Below, in pieces: positions 24,551 through 33,409 of a stretch of DNA of 64,000 bases. The stretch is from DATKPE01 sp035524335 (GTDB lineage: Bacteria > Bacteroidota > Ignavibacteria > UBA10030 > SZUA-254), in NCBI GenBank assembly GCA_035524335.1, contig DATKPE010000023.1, positions 8,826-72,825 of the forward strand. Reading direction: 5' to 3'. The position numbers and the translations under genes are program-made. Within the stretch, counting starts at the first letter, position 1, and every line of letters begins with the position of its first letter. A model generated the notes under the pieces. That model was not told where the DNA came from, did no database searches, and worked only from the letters and a program-made list of their open reading frames with translations.

Positions 24551-25999
24551 TTATACCGTGATTTCAAGTGTGTTATATCCCAGTGATCGCCCCTGTCTGA
24601 CTTCCTCCTCGTCCTCATTCCCCCGCCTGCCGGAACTTCCTTTCTGCCCCGTACCGGATCCGTTTCCGCGGTCCCGCCCGGAACCCGGCTCCGCGGAAAA
24701 AACATCTATCCTCCGGATATCTATGCCCCGTGCGGCCAGAGCCTCATGAAGCTGAGGCAGATTTGCCTGGACCACCGACTTGACATCGGCGTTCGCCACA
24801 TTGATCCTGGCAACCATCTTGTCGTCCTCCACCGCAATCGAGAGCTTTACCGTGCCGAGAGATTCCGGTTCCAGCACCAGCCGCGCTTCAGTCCCCTTTT
24901 CCGATGAGCGTATGACCAGACCCTTGACGATCTGATTCACCACCGACGCGGTCATCCCGGGAGAAAGCGGTAGATGGACGGCGGCGCTATCCGCCGCCGC
25001 ACGCTCCCCCGCAACCGGTTGTCCCGGCACGGCGGCGAGCCGTACGGGCATTCCCCCCGGCTCTGAAAACCGTTCTCCTCCCGCGCGATCGTTTGTTCCC
25101 TCGTTTCCCTTCCGGAGCTGTCCGATGCGGTCTTCCGTCGCCTTCACAACTCCCGGCGCGTCTTCCGCTTCCTGCTTGCGCCCGGCATCCCGTCCGGTCC
25201 GGACGCCGTCGGACGCCGTATCTCTCCGCACTCCGGGAGAAACCGCCACTACGGCGCTCAGCCCCGCCGCCGCGTTTGCTTTGACCGGCGCCGAAGGGGG
25301 CGATGACACAATACTCTGCTGACTCGCGGGAGATTTTGCCTCCAACGCCGCATTCGGCATTACAACTGAAGCTTTTGCCTGCGATGCGGCATTCTGCGGA
25401 GCGGCGGGAGGCATTGCCTGATGCACCGGGCCCGGCGGCACGGAGTCAGGCCCCTGTGTTCTCAGAACCTGCCCGATCACTGCCGGCGTCTTCTGGGCGT
25501 CCTGAAACGGGCGCTTCTCTCCTGAAAACGGCGCTCCTGTCAGGGGAAACTGCGCCTGCACAGGTTTCCCCCGATCGGCCTGCGGCATTTCTCTCATCAG
25601 TGGATCAAGAACCGGTGGTGCCGACTGCTCCCGAGCGGCCGACATCGGGCCCGCCGGAACGAACGTACAGCCGGGGCCGATGAAGCTGATGGCTCCCGGG
25701 CGCCCCTGCTGTCCTGTCAGAAATGTACCGTCTGCGGCATGCTGAGTCGCGCCGTTCTGAGGGGATGCAGGAGAAGCCGACACGGTCGTGCCGGCCGGGG
25801 TTGCGTACGGCCTCTGGCCGGCCGCTAGCGGAAGCGGGACGACATCCTGACCGCCGGAATAGAGACGGAGAAGGAGAGCGACGAAGGAGGTTTGCATTTC
25901 CGAAGGATCGGCCTGATGGGGATCCCCCGTGTTCTGACTATCCTTCAGATCTCCCTTCGCAGAAGGAATCTGACCGAGAAATGGCATGATTGTCGTCAT
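24551..25999 (-). CDS. fliK: Hook-length control protein FliK
   Basis: FliK measures hook length and triggers the FlhB switch. The 482 residues have a long Pro/Ala/Gln-rich, low-complexity N-terminal part and the conserved C-terminal domain from about residue 350: 'IRSSEKGTEARLVLEPESLG', 'TVKLSIAVEDDKMVARINVA' and 'NLPQLHEALAARGIDIRRID'. The pattern 'L-PesLG-v-v-i' is the FliK signature. It precedes flgD by 15 bp and follows the motE-like gene. Confidence 0.93.
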   Translation of the reverse strand: MTTIMPFLGQIPSAKGDLKDSQNTGDPHQADPSEMQTSFVALLLRLYSGGQDVVPLPLAAGQRPYATPAGTTVSASPASPQNGATQHAADGTFLTGQQGRPGAISFIGPGCTFVPAGPMSAAREQSAPPVLDPLMREMPQADRGKPVQAQFPLTGAPFSGEKRPFQDAQKTPAVIGQVLRTQGPDSVPPGPVHQAMPPAAPQNAASQAKASVVMPNAALEAKSPASQQSIVSSPPSAPVKANAAAGLSAVVAVSPGVRRDTASDGVRTGRDAGRKQEAEDAPGVVKATEDRIGQLRKGNEGTNDRAGGERFSEPGGMPVRLAAVPGQPVAGERAAADSAAVHLPLSPGMTASVVNQIVKGLVIRSSEKGTEARLVLEPESLGTVKLSIAVEDDKMVARINVANADVKSVVQANLPQLHEALAARGIDIRRIDVFSAEPGSGRDRGNGSGTGQKGSSGRRGNEDEEEVRQGRSLGYNTLEITV

Positions 26000-26002
26000 C
26001 GG

Positions 26003-26515
26003 TTATTTGAAGATTTTTGCGGCACGTTCGGGTTCCAGCATCGCGAGTATTTTTCCCGCCTGTCTTTTTTTGACGAACATGATGATATTCTTGACGTCGT
26101 CGTCATCCATGTTCTTCAGTACATGAGCCGCATTTTCCGGACTCATCGACTCCAGCAGTTTCGCCTTTTCCTTATGGAGTTTCATCTGCGTACTGTCGGG
26201 TGCCGGAGCCGGAACATTTGGTTTGATCTGCGCCTGCATCTGGGCAATGAGATCACGTGCGCTGTTCAGCTGATTCCGAAGGGATTGAACTGAATCCGCG
26301 GAAATACCGGTTGAAGCGGCAGCTGCTGCCTGTTGCCCTCCGGCCGGAGGCTTCGCCTGTGCGGCAAGGGTATCGACCACCGCCGCCGCGCCCGGAGCGA
26401 CCGCCCCCTTCCCCAGAAACAATCCCGGCTTGACCATCAGGAGGATCAGCGCCACCTGGAACAACAGCAGGAGCGATCCTGTGAACACGGCGATGTAGAG
26501 CATTGGCGTCTTCAT
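26003..26515 (-). CDS. MotE/YlxF-like protein (membrane helix plus MgtE-N domain)
   Basis: A 170-residue protein with an N-terminal helix ('MLYIAVFTGSLLLLFQVALI'), a linker with a predicted coiled coil ('SVQSLRNQLNSARDLIAQMQ') and a C-terminal MgtE-N-like domain ('LLESMSPENAAHVLKNMDDD', 'KKRQAGKILAMLEPERAAKI'). This is the MotE/YlxF layout seen between fliJ and fliK in many flagellar operons. Related proteins act near the stator, for example as a PflA-FliL-type chaperone in other taxa. The exact role here is unknown. Confidence 0.82.
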   Translation of the reverse strand: MKTPMLYIAVFTGSLLLLFQVALILLMVKPGLFLGKGAVAPGAAAVVDTLAAQAKPPAGGQQAAAAASTGISADSVQSLRNQLNSARDLIAQMQAQIKPNVPAPAPDSTQMKLHKEKAKLLESMSPENAAHVLKNMDDDDVKNIIMFVKKRQAGKILAMLEPERAAKIFK

Positions 26516-26517
26516 GG

Positions 26518-26952
26518 CTATACGTCCGTTCTGATTCGTTGTGCGAGCATATCGATCATTCCCTGATGCTTCTTCTCCATTTCCTTCAACTCCTCCAGGG
26601 CTTTTTTCTGCTCCAGCGTCTCGACGATTTTTTTCGCCTTCGATTTCTCCACGAGCTCCTTCCGTTTGGCTTCTTCCTGCCCGGTCAGATCCGCGACCCG
26701 GACCTTCTGCCGGCTCACCTCTCTCGCGACGGTGAAAAGATACGCGCTCTCCGTCTGCAGATCACCCGCCTGCGTCCGGACCGCCTGTCCGGCGGCATCG
26801 AGCGCCTGTTCTCTTGTCTGCTCGAGCCGGCCGAGAACCTCGCTCTCCTTCATGCGGACGACCTGCGCCTGCACCAGCTCGCCCTGCGCTTTTTTCTCCA
26901 GATGCTTTTTTATCCGGAGGACCATTTGGAGTCTCGATTTTTGTTTTGACAT
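26518..26952 (-). CDS. fliJ: Flagellar export protein FliJ
   Basis: FliJ is a helical coiled-coil protein that docks on the FliI ATPase. The chosen ATG gives 144 residues starting 'MSKQKSRLQMVLRIKKHLEK', the family N-terminus, followed by two long charged helices ('KKALEELKEMEKKHQGMIDM' at the end). A TTG four codons upstream (26964) is possible, but has no good ribosome site. It lies just after fliI and before the motE-like gene. Confidence 0.88.
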   Translation of the reverse strand: MSKQKSRLQMVLRIKKHLEKKAQGELVQAQVVRMKESEVLGRLEQTREQALDAAGQAVRTQAGDLQTESAYLFTVAREVSRQKVRVADLTGQEEAKRKELVEKSKAKKIVETLEQKKALEELKEMEKKHQGMIDMLAQRIRTDV

Positions 26953-26967
26953 CCGCCTGCGCAATGG

Positions 26968-28341
26968 TTATTTGACGTCCGGACGCATCAGACCCCGGAG
27001 CCTCTCAAGGCTCTGGGAATATTCCGCCCGCTCGTGCGCCGCCTGCCGCAGAAATGCCCGGATCGCATTGATGTGCTGGAGCGCCTCATCGATCTTCGGA
27101 TTGCTCCCCTTCACGTATGCGCCGATATTCACCAGATCTTCCGCCTCCCTGTAGGTCGCAAGAAGATCCAGTAACCGGTGGCTTGCCTGCCGGTGTTCCG
27201 CCGTGGTGATTGCCGGCATGACGCGGCTCACGCTCTCGAGAACGTCGACCGCCGGATAGTGCCCCGCAGAGGCTAGTCTCCTCGAGAGCACGATATGCCC
27301 GTCCAGAATCGACCGGACGGCATCGGCAACAGGCTCGTTCATGTCGTCCCCCTCCACCAGAACGGTGGACAGGCTGGTGATGCTCCCCCGCTTTCCGTTG
27401 CCGGCCCGTTCGAGAAGCTTCGGCAGCATCGCAAACACCGAGGGAGTGTACCCCTTTGTGGTGGGCGGCTCGCCGATCGCGAGCCCCACCTCCCGCTGTG
27501 CCATCGCGAGGCGAGTCACAGAATCCATCATGAACATGACGTCCAGACCGCGGTCGCGGAAATATTCCGCAATGGTCGTGGCAATGAATCCCGCCTTGAT
27601 TCTCACAAGCGCCGCCTGATCGCTCGTCGCGACCACCACCACCGACCGCGCGAGCCCGGCCGGGCCGAGCTCCTGGTCGATAAACTCGCGCACCTCGCGT
27701 CCCCGCTCACCGACAAGCGCAATGACGTTGACATCTGCGCTGGTGTCCCGGGCGATCATCCCGAGAAGAACGCTCTTCCCCACGCCGCTGCCGGCAAAGA
27801 TACCGACGCGCTGGCCTTTTCCGCAGGTGAGGAGCGAATCGATGGATCGTATCCCCGTCGACACCGCTTCGCTGATTCTCCGTCTGTCGAGCGGGTTCGG
27901 TGGCACATTGTGGATCGATCTCACTTCCGACGTGTGCACCGGCCCCTTGCCGTCCATCGGCCGTCCCAGTCCGTCCAGTACCCTCCCGAGCAGTTGATCG
28001 CCGACCCCGACCGAAAGGGTGTGACCGGTTGCAATGATCTCGCTTCCGGGGCTGACGTGCATCGCATCCCCGAGGACCATCGAAAGCACCCTGTTGTCGC
28101 GGAACCCGACCACTTCGGAATGGCAGACATTGTTCCCCAATTTCGACTTGATGATACAGACCTCGCCGAGAGAGCAGTGCGGACCGACCGATTCGATCAC
28201 GAGGCCGATCACCTGGGTCACCCTGCCGTTCACCTTCAGAAGATCGATCGTCTTCAGCCTGGTGAACAGCCGGTCCCATTCGTCCGGAACACCGGACGGT
28301 CCGGCTGTCGCCTCTGTCTCCGTGAGCGTCCCGTTCATCAT
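26968..28341 (-). CDS. fliI: Flagellum-specific export ATPase FliI
   Basis: FliI is the type III export ATPase. The 457 residues contain an F1-like N-terminal beta domain ('GRVTQVIGLVIESVGPHCSL'), the Walker A 'GQRVGIFAGSGVGKSVLLGM' near 185, 'VIALVGERGREVREFIDQEL', the Walker B region 'DRGLDVMFMMDSVTRLAMAQ' and 'REVGLAIGEPPTTKGYTPSV'. These residues are highly typical of FliI, including the 'GEPP-T-GY-PSVF' block. It is flanked by fliH and fliJ, its usual partners. Confidence 0.97.
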   Translation of the reverse strand: MMNGTLTETEATAGPSGVPDEWDRLFTRLKTIDLLKVNGRVTQVIGLVIESVGPHCSLGEVCIIKSKLGNNVCHSEVVGFRDNRVLSMVLGDAMHVSPGSEIIATGHTLSVGVGDQLLGRVLDGLGRPMDGKGPVHTSEVRSIHNVPPNPLDRRRISEAVSTGIRSIDSLLTCGKGQRVGIFAGSGVGKSVLLGMIARDTSADVNVIALVGERGREVREFIDQELGPAGLARSVVVVATSDQAALVRIKAGFIATTIAEYFRDRGLDVMFMMDSVTRLAMAQREVGLAIGEPPTTKGYTPSVFAMLPKLLERAGNGKRGSITSLSTVLVEGDDMNEPVADAVRSILDGHIVLSRRLASAGHYPAVDVLESVSRVMPAITTAEHRQASHRLLDLLATYREAEDLVNIGAYVKGSNPKIDEALQHINAIRAFLRQAAHERAEYSQSLERLRGLMRPDVK

Positions 28342-28362
28342 CCGTCTGTGCTCCGGCGCATG

Positions 28363-29052
28363 TTATCGCCCCGCCTGCCCAAGAAGTCCATCCTCAATGT
28401 TTTGGAGTTGGGTGAGCAGTTGTGCATCGATATTCCCCATCTCGCTTTCCAGAATGCATCCCCCGGGTTCCACCTTCTCATCCGATTCGATCAGAAGTTC
28501 CCGCACAGATTCCGATTCACCGACAATCTCGGACCTTTTCCCGCGCACAAACGGCTCATCCGACGGGTTGACGCGGAGCCGGACCTTGTCGACCCCGACG
28601 ATCCGCCGGAACGATTCCCGGATCTGCCGGAGAATGATCTCCGGATGGGCACTGACCTCGCTCCGGATGATGCGTTCCGCCACGGCCACGGCGAACCGGA
28701 TCAGATTTTTTTCGGCTCTGCTCTTCCACTGCGCATGCTCCTCCCCGATGGCGGTCAGCAGAAGCTCGATACGCTGGCATTCCTCCTCCGTTTTCAGCCG
28801 GAAGTCCTCCGTCAACCGCTGTTCCGTTTCAGCGACGCCGGCGGCGTACCCCGACCGGTAAGCGTTTTCGGCGGCATCCATTTCGGCGGGGAGAGGCATT
28901 TCCCTGTCCGGTTCCTCCGCCGCCAGGACCGGCTCGCCGGGTCCCGCCGCCGGCTCCTCCGAAAGATCCAACTCCCGTCCGGCGCCGATCGGCCCGAACG
29001 GCACGACGTAGATATTCCGGACCCCTTTGCGCATTTTGAGGACGCTAGACAA
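28363..29052 (-). CDS. fliH: FliH, regulator of the export ATPase
   Basis: FliH forms the stalk linking FliI to the C ring. The 229 residues contain an acidic Pro/Glu-rich N-terminal region, a helix-rich segment with the 'AYRSGYAAGVAETEQRLTED' glycine-containing motif, and a V-ATPase-E-like C-terminal domain ('KNLIRFAVAVAERIIRSEVS', 'CILESEMGNIDAQLLTQLQN'). The start overlaps the fliG stop by 8 bp. It lies 21 bp before fliI. Confidence 0.91.
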   Translation of the reverse strand: MSSVLKMRKGVRNIYVVPFGPIGAGRELDLSEEPAAGPGEPVLAAEEPDREMPLPAEMDAAENAYRSGYAAGVAETEQRLTEDFRLKTEEECQRIELLLTAIGEEHAQWKSRAEKNLIRFAVAVAERIIRSEVSAHPEIILRQIRESFRRIVGVDKVRLRVNPSDEPFVRGKRSEIVGESESVRELLIESDEKVEPGGCILESEMGNIDAQLLTQLQNIEDGLLGQAGR

Positions 29053-30070
29053 CGACCTCTTCCTTTCCGCCCCGCCCTGAAATCACAATTTCCCCCTGCT
29101 CTTCGAGCTGTTTCACGATATCGATGATGCGCTGTTGTGCGGCCTCCACCTCCTTGAGCCGCAGTGGTCCCATATACTGGAGTTCCTCCTTGAGAAGATC
29201 CCGGGCGCGTTCAGACATATTGGCGAAAATTTTATCCTTCAAAGGTTCATCGACCACCTTGAGGGAGATTGCGAGATCCTTCTTGTCGACCTCCCGCAGG
29301 ACGCGCTGGATCCCGCGGTCGTCAATGTTGATGATATCATCGAACACGAACATGAGCCGCTTGATCTCCGTGGCGAGATCCGGATTTTTCTGCCCGATGT
29401 GCTCCAGAATATCCTTGGCGATGGTCGGGTCACAGCTGTTGAGAACGGTGGCGACCGATTTGGATCCGCCGAGATCGCACAATTCCTGCGTGATTTCCGA
29501 GGCGGCGATGGCATCCACGATCTTGCCCATTTCCGCAAGGAGGGTCGGTGAGACCTTGCCGAGCGTCGCCATCCGGAGCGTGATGTCGTTGCGGTTGTCG
29601 GAGGGTAGTTCCGCGATGACCTGCGCGGCCTTTTCCGGGCTGAGATAGGAAAGAATGAGGGCGATCGTCTGCGGATGTTCCTTCTGCAGAAAGGTCGCGA
29701 GCTGGCGGTTGTCGGCTTTCCGAAGCTTGTCGAATCCGGTCCCGTTCGCGATATTCTTGACCTTCTCGATCACTTCGGATGCTTTCGGGGAACCGAGCGA
29801 CCGTTCGATCAGTTTTTTGGCTTCCAACGGCCCCCCCTGTACCAGGAACGGCGCCGAACCGATCTGGTCGATGTATTCGTTGAACACGTCCTCCACCAGA
29901 TCCGTCGGCACGTCCTTGATGTTGCTGATTTCAAACGCGACCTGTTCCACTTCCTCCTGGGAAAGGTCCTTCATCAGTTTTGTCGCGGTATCCAGATCGA
30001 GCGAGAGGAGAAGAAGCGCCCCCTTCTGCCGTTTCGTAAGCTGTTTGATTGTCGATTTCTGCTGGCCCAT
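29045..30070 (-). CDS. fliG: Flagellar motor switch protein FliG
   Basis: FliG forms the torque-bearing part of the rotor. The 341 residues have the three-domain layout: N-terminal FliF-binding ('RQKGALLLLSLDLDTATKLM'), middle ('LATFLQKEHPQTIALILSYL', 'SPEKAAQVIAELPSDNRNDI', with the EHPQTIA motif), and C-terminal ('VFDDIINIDDRGIQRVLREV', 'RARDLLKEELQYMGPLRLKE') with the charged face that contacts MotA. It lies 17 bp after fliF and overlaps fliH by 8 bp. Confidence 0.97.
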   Translation of the reverse strand: MGQQKSTIKQLTKRQKGALLLLSLDLDTATKLMKDLSQEEVEQVAFEISNIKDVPTDLVEDVFNEYIDQIGSAPFLVQGGPLEAKKLIERSLGSPKASEVIEKVKNIANGTGFDKLRKADNRQLATFLQKEHPQTIALILSYLSPEKAAQVIAELPSDNRNDITLRMATLGKVSPTLLAEMGKIVDAIAASEITQELCDLGGSKSVATVLNSCDPTIAKDILEHIGQKNPDLATEIKRLMFVFDDIINIDDRGIQRVLREVDKKDLAISLKVVDEPLKDKIFANMSERARDLLKEELQYMGPLRLKEVEAAQQRIIDIVKQLEEQGEIVISGRGGKEEVVV

Positions 30071-30087
30071 GCTTCCCCTGTCGGTTC

Positions 30088-31575
30088 TTAATTCTGGGTC
30101 AGCCAGATCTTCAGAAGCCGCGCCGCCTGATCCGGCTGTTCATTCACATATTTTGCGATCCTTTTCCGCTGGTCGAGCGAGGTGGAGATGATCTGATTGA
30201 CGATTCCCTTCCCCTCGCCGCCGGCGGCGCCAGGGTCGCTCATGACCGTCTGCATGGCTTCGCTGTACCGCACTCTGAATCTCCGGAGGAGGGAGAAGAT
30301 CAGGTAGAGGGCGCCGAGGATCGCCGCACCGATCATGACCTCCTCAACCCATTTCGGCGCTTCCCGGTAGACGAAATCGTCCTTTTCGGCATGGTTGTCG
30401 AACGGCAGGTTCACAACCGAGATCTCGTCGTTCCGCACCGAATTGTAGCCGACCGCCCGCTTGATGATATCGGTCAGCTGGGCCAGCTCCTGCTGGGGAC
30501 GGGGGATGTAGTCGACGGTCTTTTCCCCGTCCTTCTCCGTGACCTTCTGCGTACCGTTGATCAGCGCCGCCACCGAAAGCCGCTTGATATTGCCCTGGTT
30601 TTCGATGATGTGTTCGATCGTCTTGTTGATCTCGTAATTGGTGATCGTATTGGTCCGGTTGCCGTTCGACGCGCCGTTCTTTTCCTCGGTCGATTGCTCA
30701 CTCCGGACGGTGGTATTATCGGGATCGTACTGCTCGAGCGTCCGTTCGACCTGCCGGAAATCGAGTTCCGCGTTCACCTGGACGATGGCATTCCCTCCCC
30801 CGAGCACGCCGTCGAGCATCCGCTGTCCCTTTTCGGCCAGATAATTCTCCACCCTCTGCTGGAGCTCATACTGCGTGGAGGTCAGAGAGGCAAGGGTGTT
30901 CGCGCGGGTATTGTCGGAGAGCAGGGTGCCGCGCGAGTCGAGCACGGTGACGTTCGACGGCTCGAGCCCTTCCACGCTCCCCGCGACCAGATGCACGATA
31001 CCCTGGACCATTTCCGGTTTCAGCGGCCTGCCCGTACCGAGCTTCAGGACAACGGAGGCGGTCGCCTTCTTGGCATCTTCGCTGAACAGGGTTTTCTCAG
31101 GAAACACGATGTGCACCCTCGCCCCTTCGACCTCGTCGAGCTGAAGGATCGTCCTCGCCAGCTCCCCTTCCAGAGCCCGCCGGTAATTCACCTTCTGGAC
31201 AAAATCCGAAACCCCCAGATTCGTCCGATCAAAAATTTCGTACCCGATGACGCCTGTCTGCGGCAGACCTTCCCCCGCAAGCGAGAGACGAAGTTCGTAC
31301 ATCTGCGATTTGGGCACCAGGATCGTCCGCCCCTCGTTCTCGAGCGAATACGGTATCCCCTTTTCCTTCAGCTTGTCGACCACCTTCGATGCATCGGCGG
31401 GACTCAGGTTCGTGAACAGCATCCCGTAACTCGGCCTGCTCGCGAAGGAGACAATGACGGCGATCGCCGCGACGGCGGCGAGCGTCACCCCGACAATGGT
31501 GATCTTCTGCCGGAGCGTCAGCCGCTGGACAAATCCCGTAATCTGGGTCTTGATCTGATCCCGTTGCTCAGCCAT
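30088..31575 (-). CDS. fliF: MS-ring protein FliF
   Basis: FliF forms the membrane MS ring, the base of the flagellum. The 495 residues have an N-terminal helix ('KITIVGVTLAAVAAIAVIVS'), YscJ-like ring-building domains with 'LFTNLSPADASKVVDKLKEK', 'EIFDRTNLGVSDFVQKVNYR' and 'ALEGELARTILQLDEVEGAR', and a C-terminal helix ('VEEVMIGAAILGALYLIFSL'). The cytoplasmic tail ('ARLLKIWLTQN') is the FliG-binding motif. Length is somewhat shorter than the enterobacterial protein. It lies 3 bp after fliE. Confidence 0.96.
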   Translation of the reverse strand: MAEQRDQIKTQITGFVQRLTLRQKITIVGVTLAAVAAIAVIVSFASRPSYGMLFTNLSPADASKVVDKLKEKGIPYSLENEGRTILVPKSQMYELRLSLAGEGLPQTGVIGYEIFDRTNLGVSDFVQKVNYRRALEGELARTILQLDEVEGARVHIVFPEKTLFSEDAKKATASVVLKLGTGRPLKPEMVQGIVHLVAGSVEGLEPSNVTVLDSRGTLLSDNTRANTLASLTSTQYELQQRVENYLAEKGQRMLDGVLGGGNAIVQVNAELDFRQVERTLEQYDPDNTTVRSEQSTEEKNGASNGNRTNTITNYEINKTIEHIIENQGNIKRLSVAALINGTQKVTEKDGEKTVDYIPRPQQELAQLTDIIKRAVGYNSVRNDEISVVNLPFDNHAEKDDFVYREAPKWVEEVMIGAAILGALYLIFSLLRRFRVRYSEAMQTVMSDPGAAGGEGKGIVNQIISTSLDQRKRIAKYVNEQPDQAARLLKIWLTQN

Positions 31576-31578
31576 CGC

Positions 31579-31878
31579 TTACACCTGAATCCGCATCAGT
31601 TCCTGGTATGCAGCGAGCCCCTTGTTCCGGACCTCCATGAGGAGATCGAAACTGGTCTTCGCCTTTTCGACGGCAATCATGACGTCGTGAAGATCGGTCG
31701 CTTCCCCGCTCACCATCCCCTCGATCGCCGCACCCGCATCGTTCTGCAGGTCGTTCACCGATGAGATGGAATCGCGCAGAACCTCGCTGAACGAACCCCC
31801 CGTTTCCCGTCCCGCTTTTGACGCTGGTGCCTGAGCCGACTGGCCGGGCAGAAGCCCGGATACCGGATTGATATTCAT
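31579..31878 (-). CDS. fliE: MS ring-rod junction protein FliE
   Basis: A 99-residue protein with 'SFSEVLRDSISSVNDLQNDA', 'VSGEATDLHDVMIAVEKAKT' and 'SFDLLMEVRNKGLAAYQELM', the standard FliE core. FliE is the first exported rod component and links the MS ring to FlgB. Length matches the family. It lies 3 bp after a small unknown gene and 3 bp before fliF. Confidence 0.95.
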   Translation of the reverse strand: MNINPVSGLLPGQSAQAPASKAGRETGGSFSEVLRDSISSVNDLQNDAGAAIEGMVSGEATDLHDVMIAVEKAKTSFDLLMEVRNKGLAAYQELMRIQV

Positions 31879-31881
31879 CGA

Positions 31882-32184
31882 TTATGCCATCCGATCTATG
31901 ATTTTTCCGACCGGTCCGCCGCCGCCCGCCTGGGCCGCGTACCCCGCGGCATGCCCGCCGGCCTCCGGCAGACGCACCGACGATTCAAACCATGCTTTTT
32001 CTTCCCGGGAGAGAATCTTCCCCGCGCCCGGACTGATGACGGCGGGATGGGCCTGGACGGACACCGGTTTTGTTTTCGCCGGTTTCTGATGCTTTCCGGC
32101 CGGAACCCCTGACCGTCCGGTGCGGGAGACCGACGCCGGCCCCCCTGCCGCTATCAGCATGGGTTGCACAATGTTGACGTTCAT
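31882..32184 (-). CDS. Unknown small protein between flgC and fliE
   Basis: I do not recognise this 100-residue protein. It is Ala/Gly/Pro-rich, has no signal peptide or membrane helix, and carries a short charged block ('KILSREEKAWFESSVRLPEA') near residue 60. The rest looks flexible. It is tightly packed between flgC (2 bp) and fliE (3 bp). Flanking genes are all rod proteins, so an exported rod-associated or regulatory role is possible. Composition and frame use look like those of its neighbours. Confidence 0.65.
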   Translation of the reverse strand: MNVNIVQPMLIAAGGPASVSRTGRSGVPAGKHQKPAKTKPVSVQAHPAVISPGAGKILSREEKAWFESSVRLPEAGGHAAGYAAQAGGGGPVGKIIDRMA

Positions 32185-32186
32185 GA

Positions 32187-32684
32187 TCAGATCTCCAGAC
32201 TGTCTTTCGCTATTCCTTTTTCCGCCGTGATAGCGACCACGTTCGCCTCAAACGACCTGGTGGTGGCGACCATGTCGACCATCTCATTCACAATGTTGAC
32301 GTTGGGCATTTTCACATAGCCGTCTGCGTCCGCGTCCGGATGGCCGGGGTCGTACATCAACCGGAACGGGGACGGGTCGGTGACCTCGGAGCCGGCGACT
32401 CCCGCAGCCGTCGTGTCGGTTTCGGCAAAGTCCGCCGGATCCGCGGCCATATGGTTCTCATCGGTTCCCGTCAGCTCCAGTCCGGCCTGGCGGAGCACGG
32501 TGGAAAATTCCTGCTGATCGGACGCCTTGAACTGGACAATTTTGCGCCGGTAGGGTTCCCCGTTCTCAGTCCGCGTCGTCTCGGTATTTGCGATATTTTC
32601 GGCGATCGCGTTCATGCGCATCCTCTGCGCACGCAGTCCCTGCCCGCTGATGTTCATCGAGGCAAACAGCTTGTCAATCTTCAT
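32187..32684 (-). CDS. flgC: Proximal rod protein FlgC
   Basis: The 165 residues begin 'MKIDKLFASMNISGQGLRAQ' and contain 'RMRMNAIAENIANTETTRTE', the FlgC form of the rod motif, then 'PDADADGYVKMPNVNIVNEM' and 'VDMVATTRSFEANVVAITAE'. These are hallmarks of FlgC. The start overlaps the flgB stop (ATGA). Confidence 0.96.
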   Translation of the reverse strand: MKIDKLFASMNISGQGLRAQRMRMNAIAENIANTETTRTENGEPYRRKIVQFKASDQQEFSTVLRQAGLELTGTDENHMAADPADFAETDTTAAGVAGSEVTDPSPFRLMYDPGHPDADADGYVKMPNVNIVNEMVDMVATTRSFEANVVAITAEKGIAKDSLEI

Positions 32685-33106
32685 GACTCTCCCTTGATGC
32701 TGGCCTGAATGCTTTTGAATGTTTCGTTCAGCTGGCGTGCCGCGAATTTGAACCGGATCTGATTCTTCGCAAGCTCCAGCATTTCCTGGTCGATGTCGAC
32801 ATCGTTCACGCCGCTCGCGGCCCCCGTTCCCGCCGGCTGTCCCGTCTCCTGCTCAGGGGAAACTTCGGGTGCGGGAAATGTCAGCGGTCCGACCGGAATA
32901 TGCCGGCCGTCAGTCAGAACGGGCGAAATGGCCTTGTTATCTATGGCGTCGGTCAGTTGTTCCTCGAACTTCACGGTCTGCGGCCGGTAGCCGGGAGAAC
33001 CGATATTCGCGATGTTGGATGCGGCCACCTTCTGCCGGAGCGCATAGACGTCGAGCGCCCTGCTGAGAATCGGAATTTTGGTTTTATCGAACAGCGACAT
33101 TTTCAT
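32681..33106 (-). CDS. flgB: Proximal rod protein FlgB
   Basis: FlgB is a proximal rod subunit. The start at 33106 gives 141 residues beginning 'MKMSLFDKTKIPILSRALDV', with a GGAG ribosome site 7 bases upstream. The rod motif is 'VAASNIANIGSPGYRPQTVK' and the C-terminal helix 'ELAKNQIRFKFAARQLNETF'. The ATG overlaps the stop of the small gene upstream by 4 bp. It overlaps flgC by 4 bp on the other side. Confidence 0.95.
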   Translation of the reverse strand: MKMSLFDKTKIPILSRALDVYALRQKVAASNIANIGSPGYRPQTVKFEEQLTDAIDNKAISPVLTDGRHIPVGPLTFPAPEVSPEQETGQPAGTGAASGVNDVDIDQEMLELAKNQIRFKFAARQLNETFKSIQASIKGES

Positions 33107-33372
33107 CGGGTCTCTCCTTCCGGATGCCCCTCGTACTCCAGCTTTATCGCCGTCGTCACGCCGCAACGGCAGGTGACGTGAACGTACTCGATATCCTCAC
33201 CCTTCCGCTGAACCACCACTTCCGGCATGTGAGCGGGATCGCAGGTCTCGATCCGCTGACGGGGTTCCCGGGCGATGAATCTCGACTTGATGATATTTCC
33301 CCTCACCGGAAGGGGATACATCTGCTGTCGATCGGGCGTTTTCATGTTTTCCAGCGGCACACGATTCTCCAT
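33103..33372 (-). CDS. Unknown 89-residue protein, first gene of the flgB operon
   Basis: A short protein of unknown function with a conserved-looking C-terminal strand pattern: 'DIEYVHVTCRCGVTTAIKLE', containing a Cys-Arg-Cys pair that could bind a metal or form a disulfide-like element. There is no signal peptide or membrane segment. Its stop overlaps the flgB ATG by 4 bp (ATGA), which implies translational coupling. It is the first gene after the sigma-54 promoter at 33410-33425. A second ATG (33345) is a possible start. Confidence 0.7.
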   Translation of the reverse strand: MENRVPLENMKTPDRQQMYPLPVRGNIIKSRFIAREPRQRIETCDPAHMPEVVVQRKGEDIEYVHVTCRCGVTTAIKLEYEGHPEGETR

Positions 33373-33409
33373 TCTCTTAGCCTGCGATATTCATTGCAAC
33401 CGCCCAATC

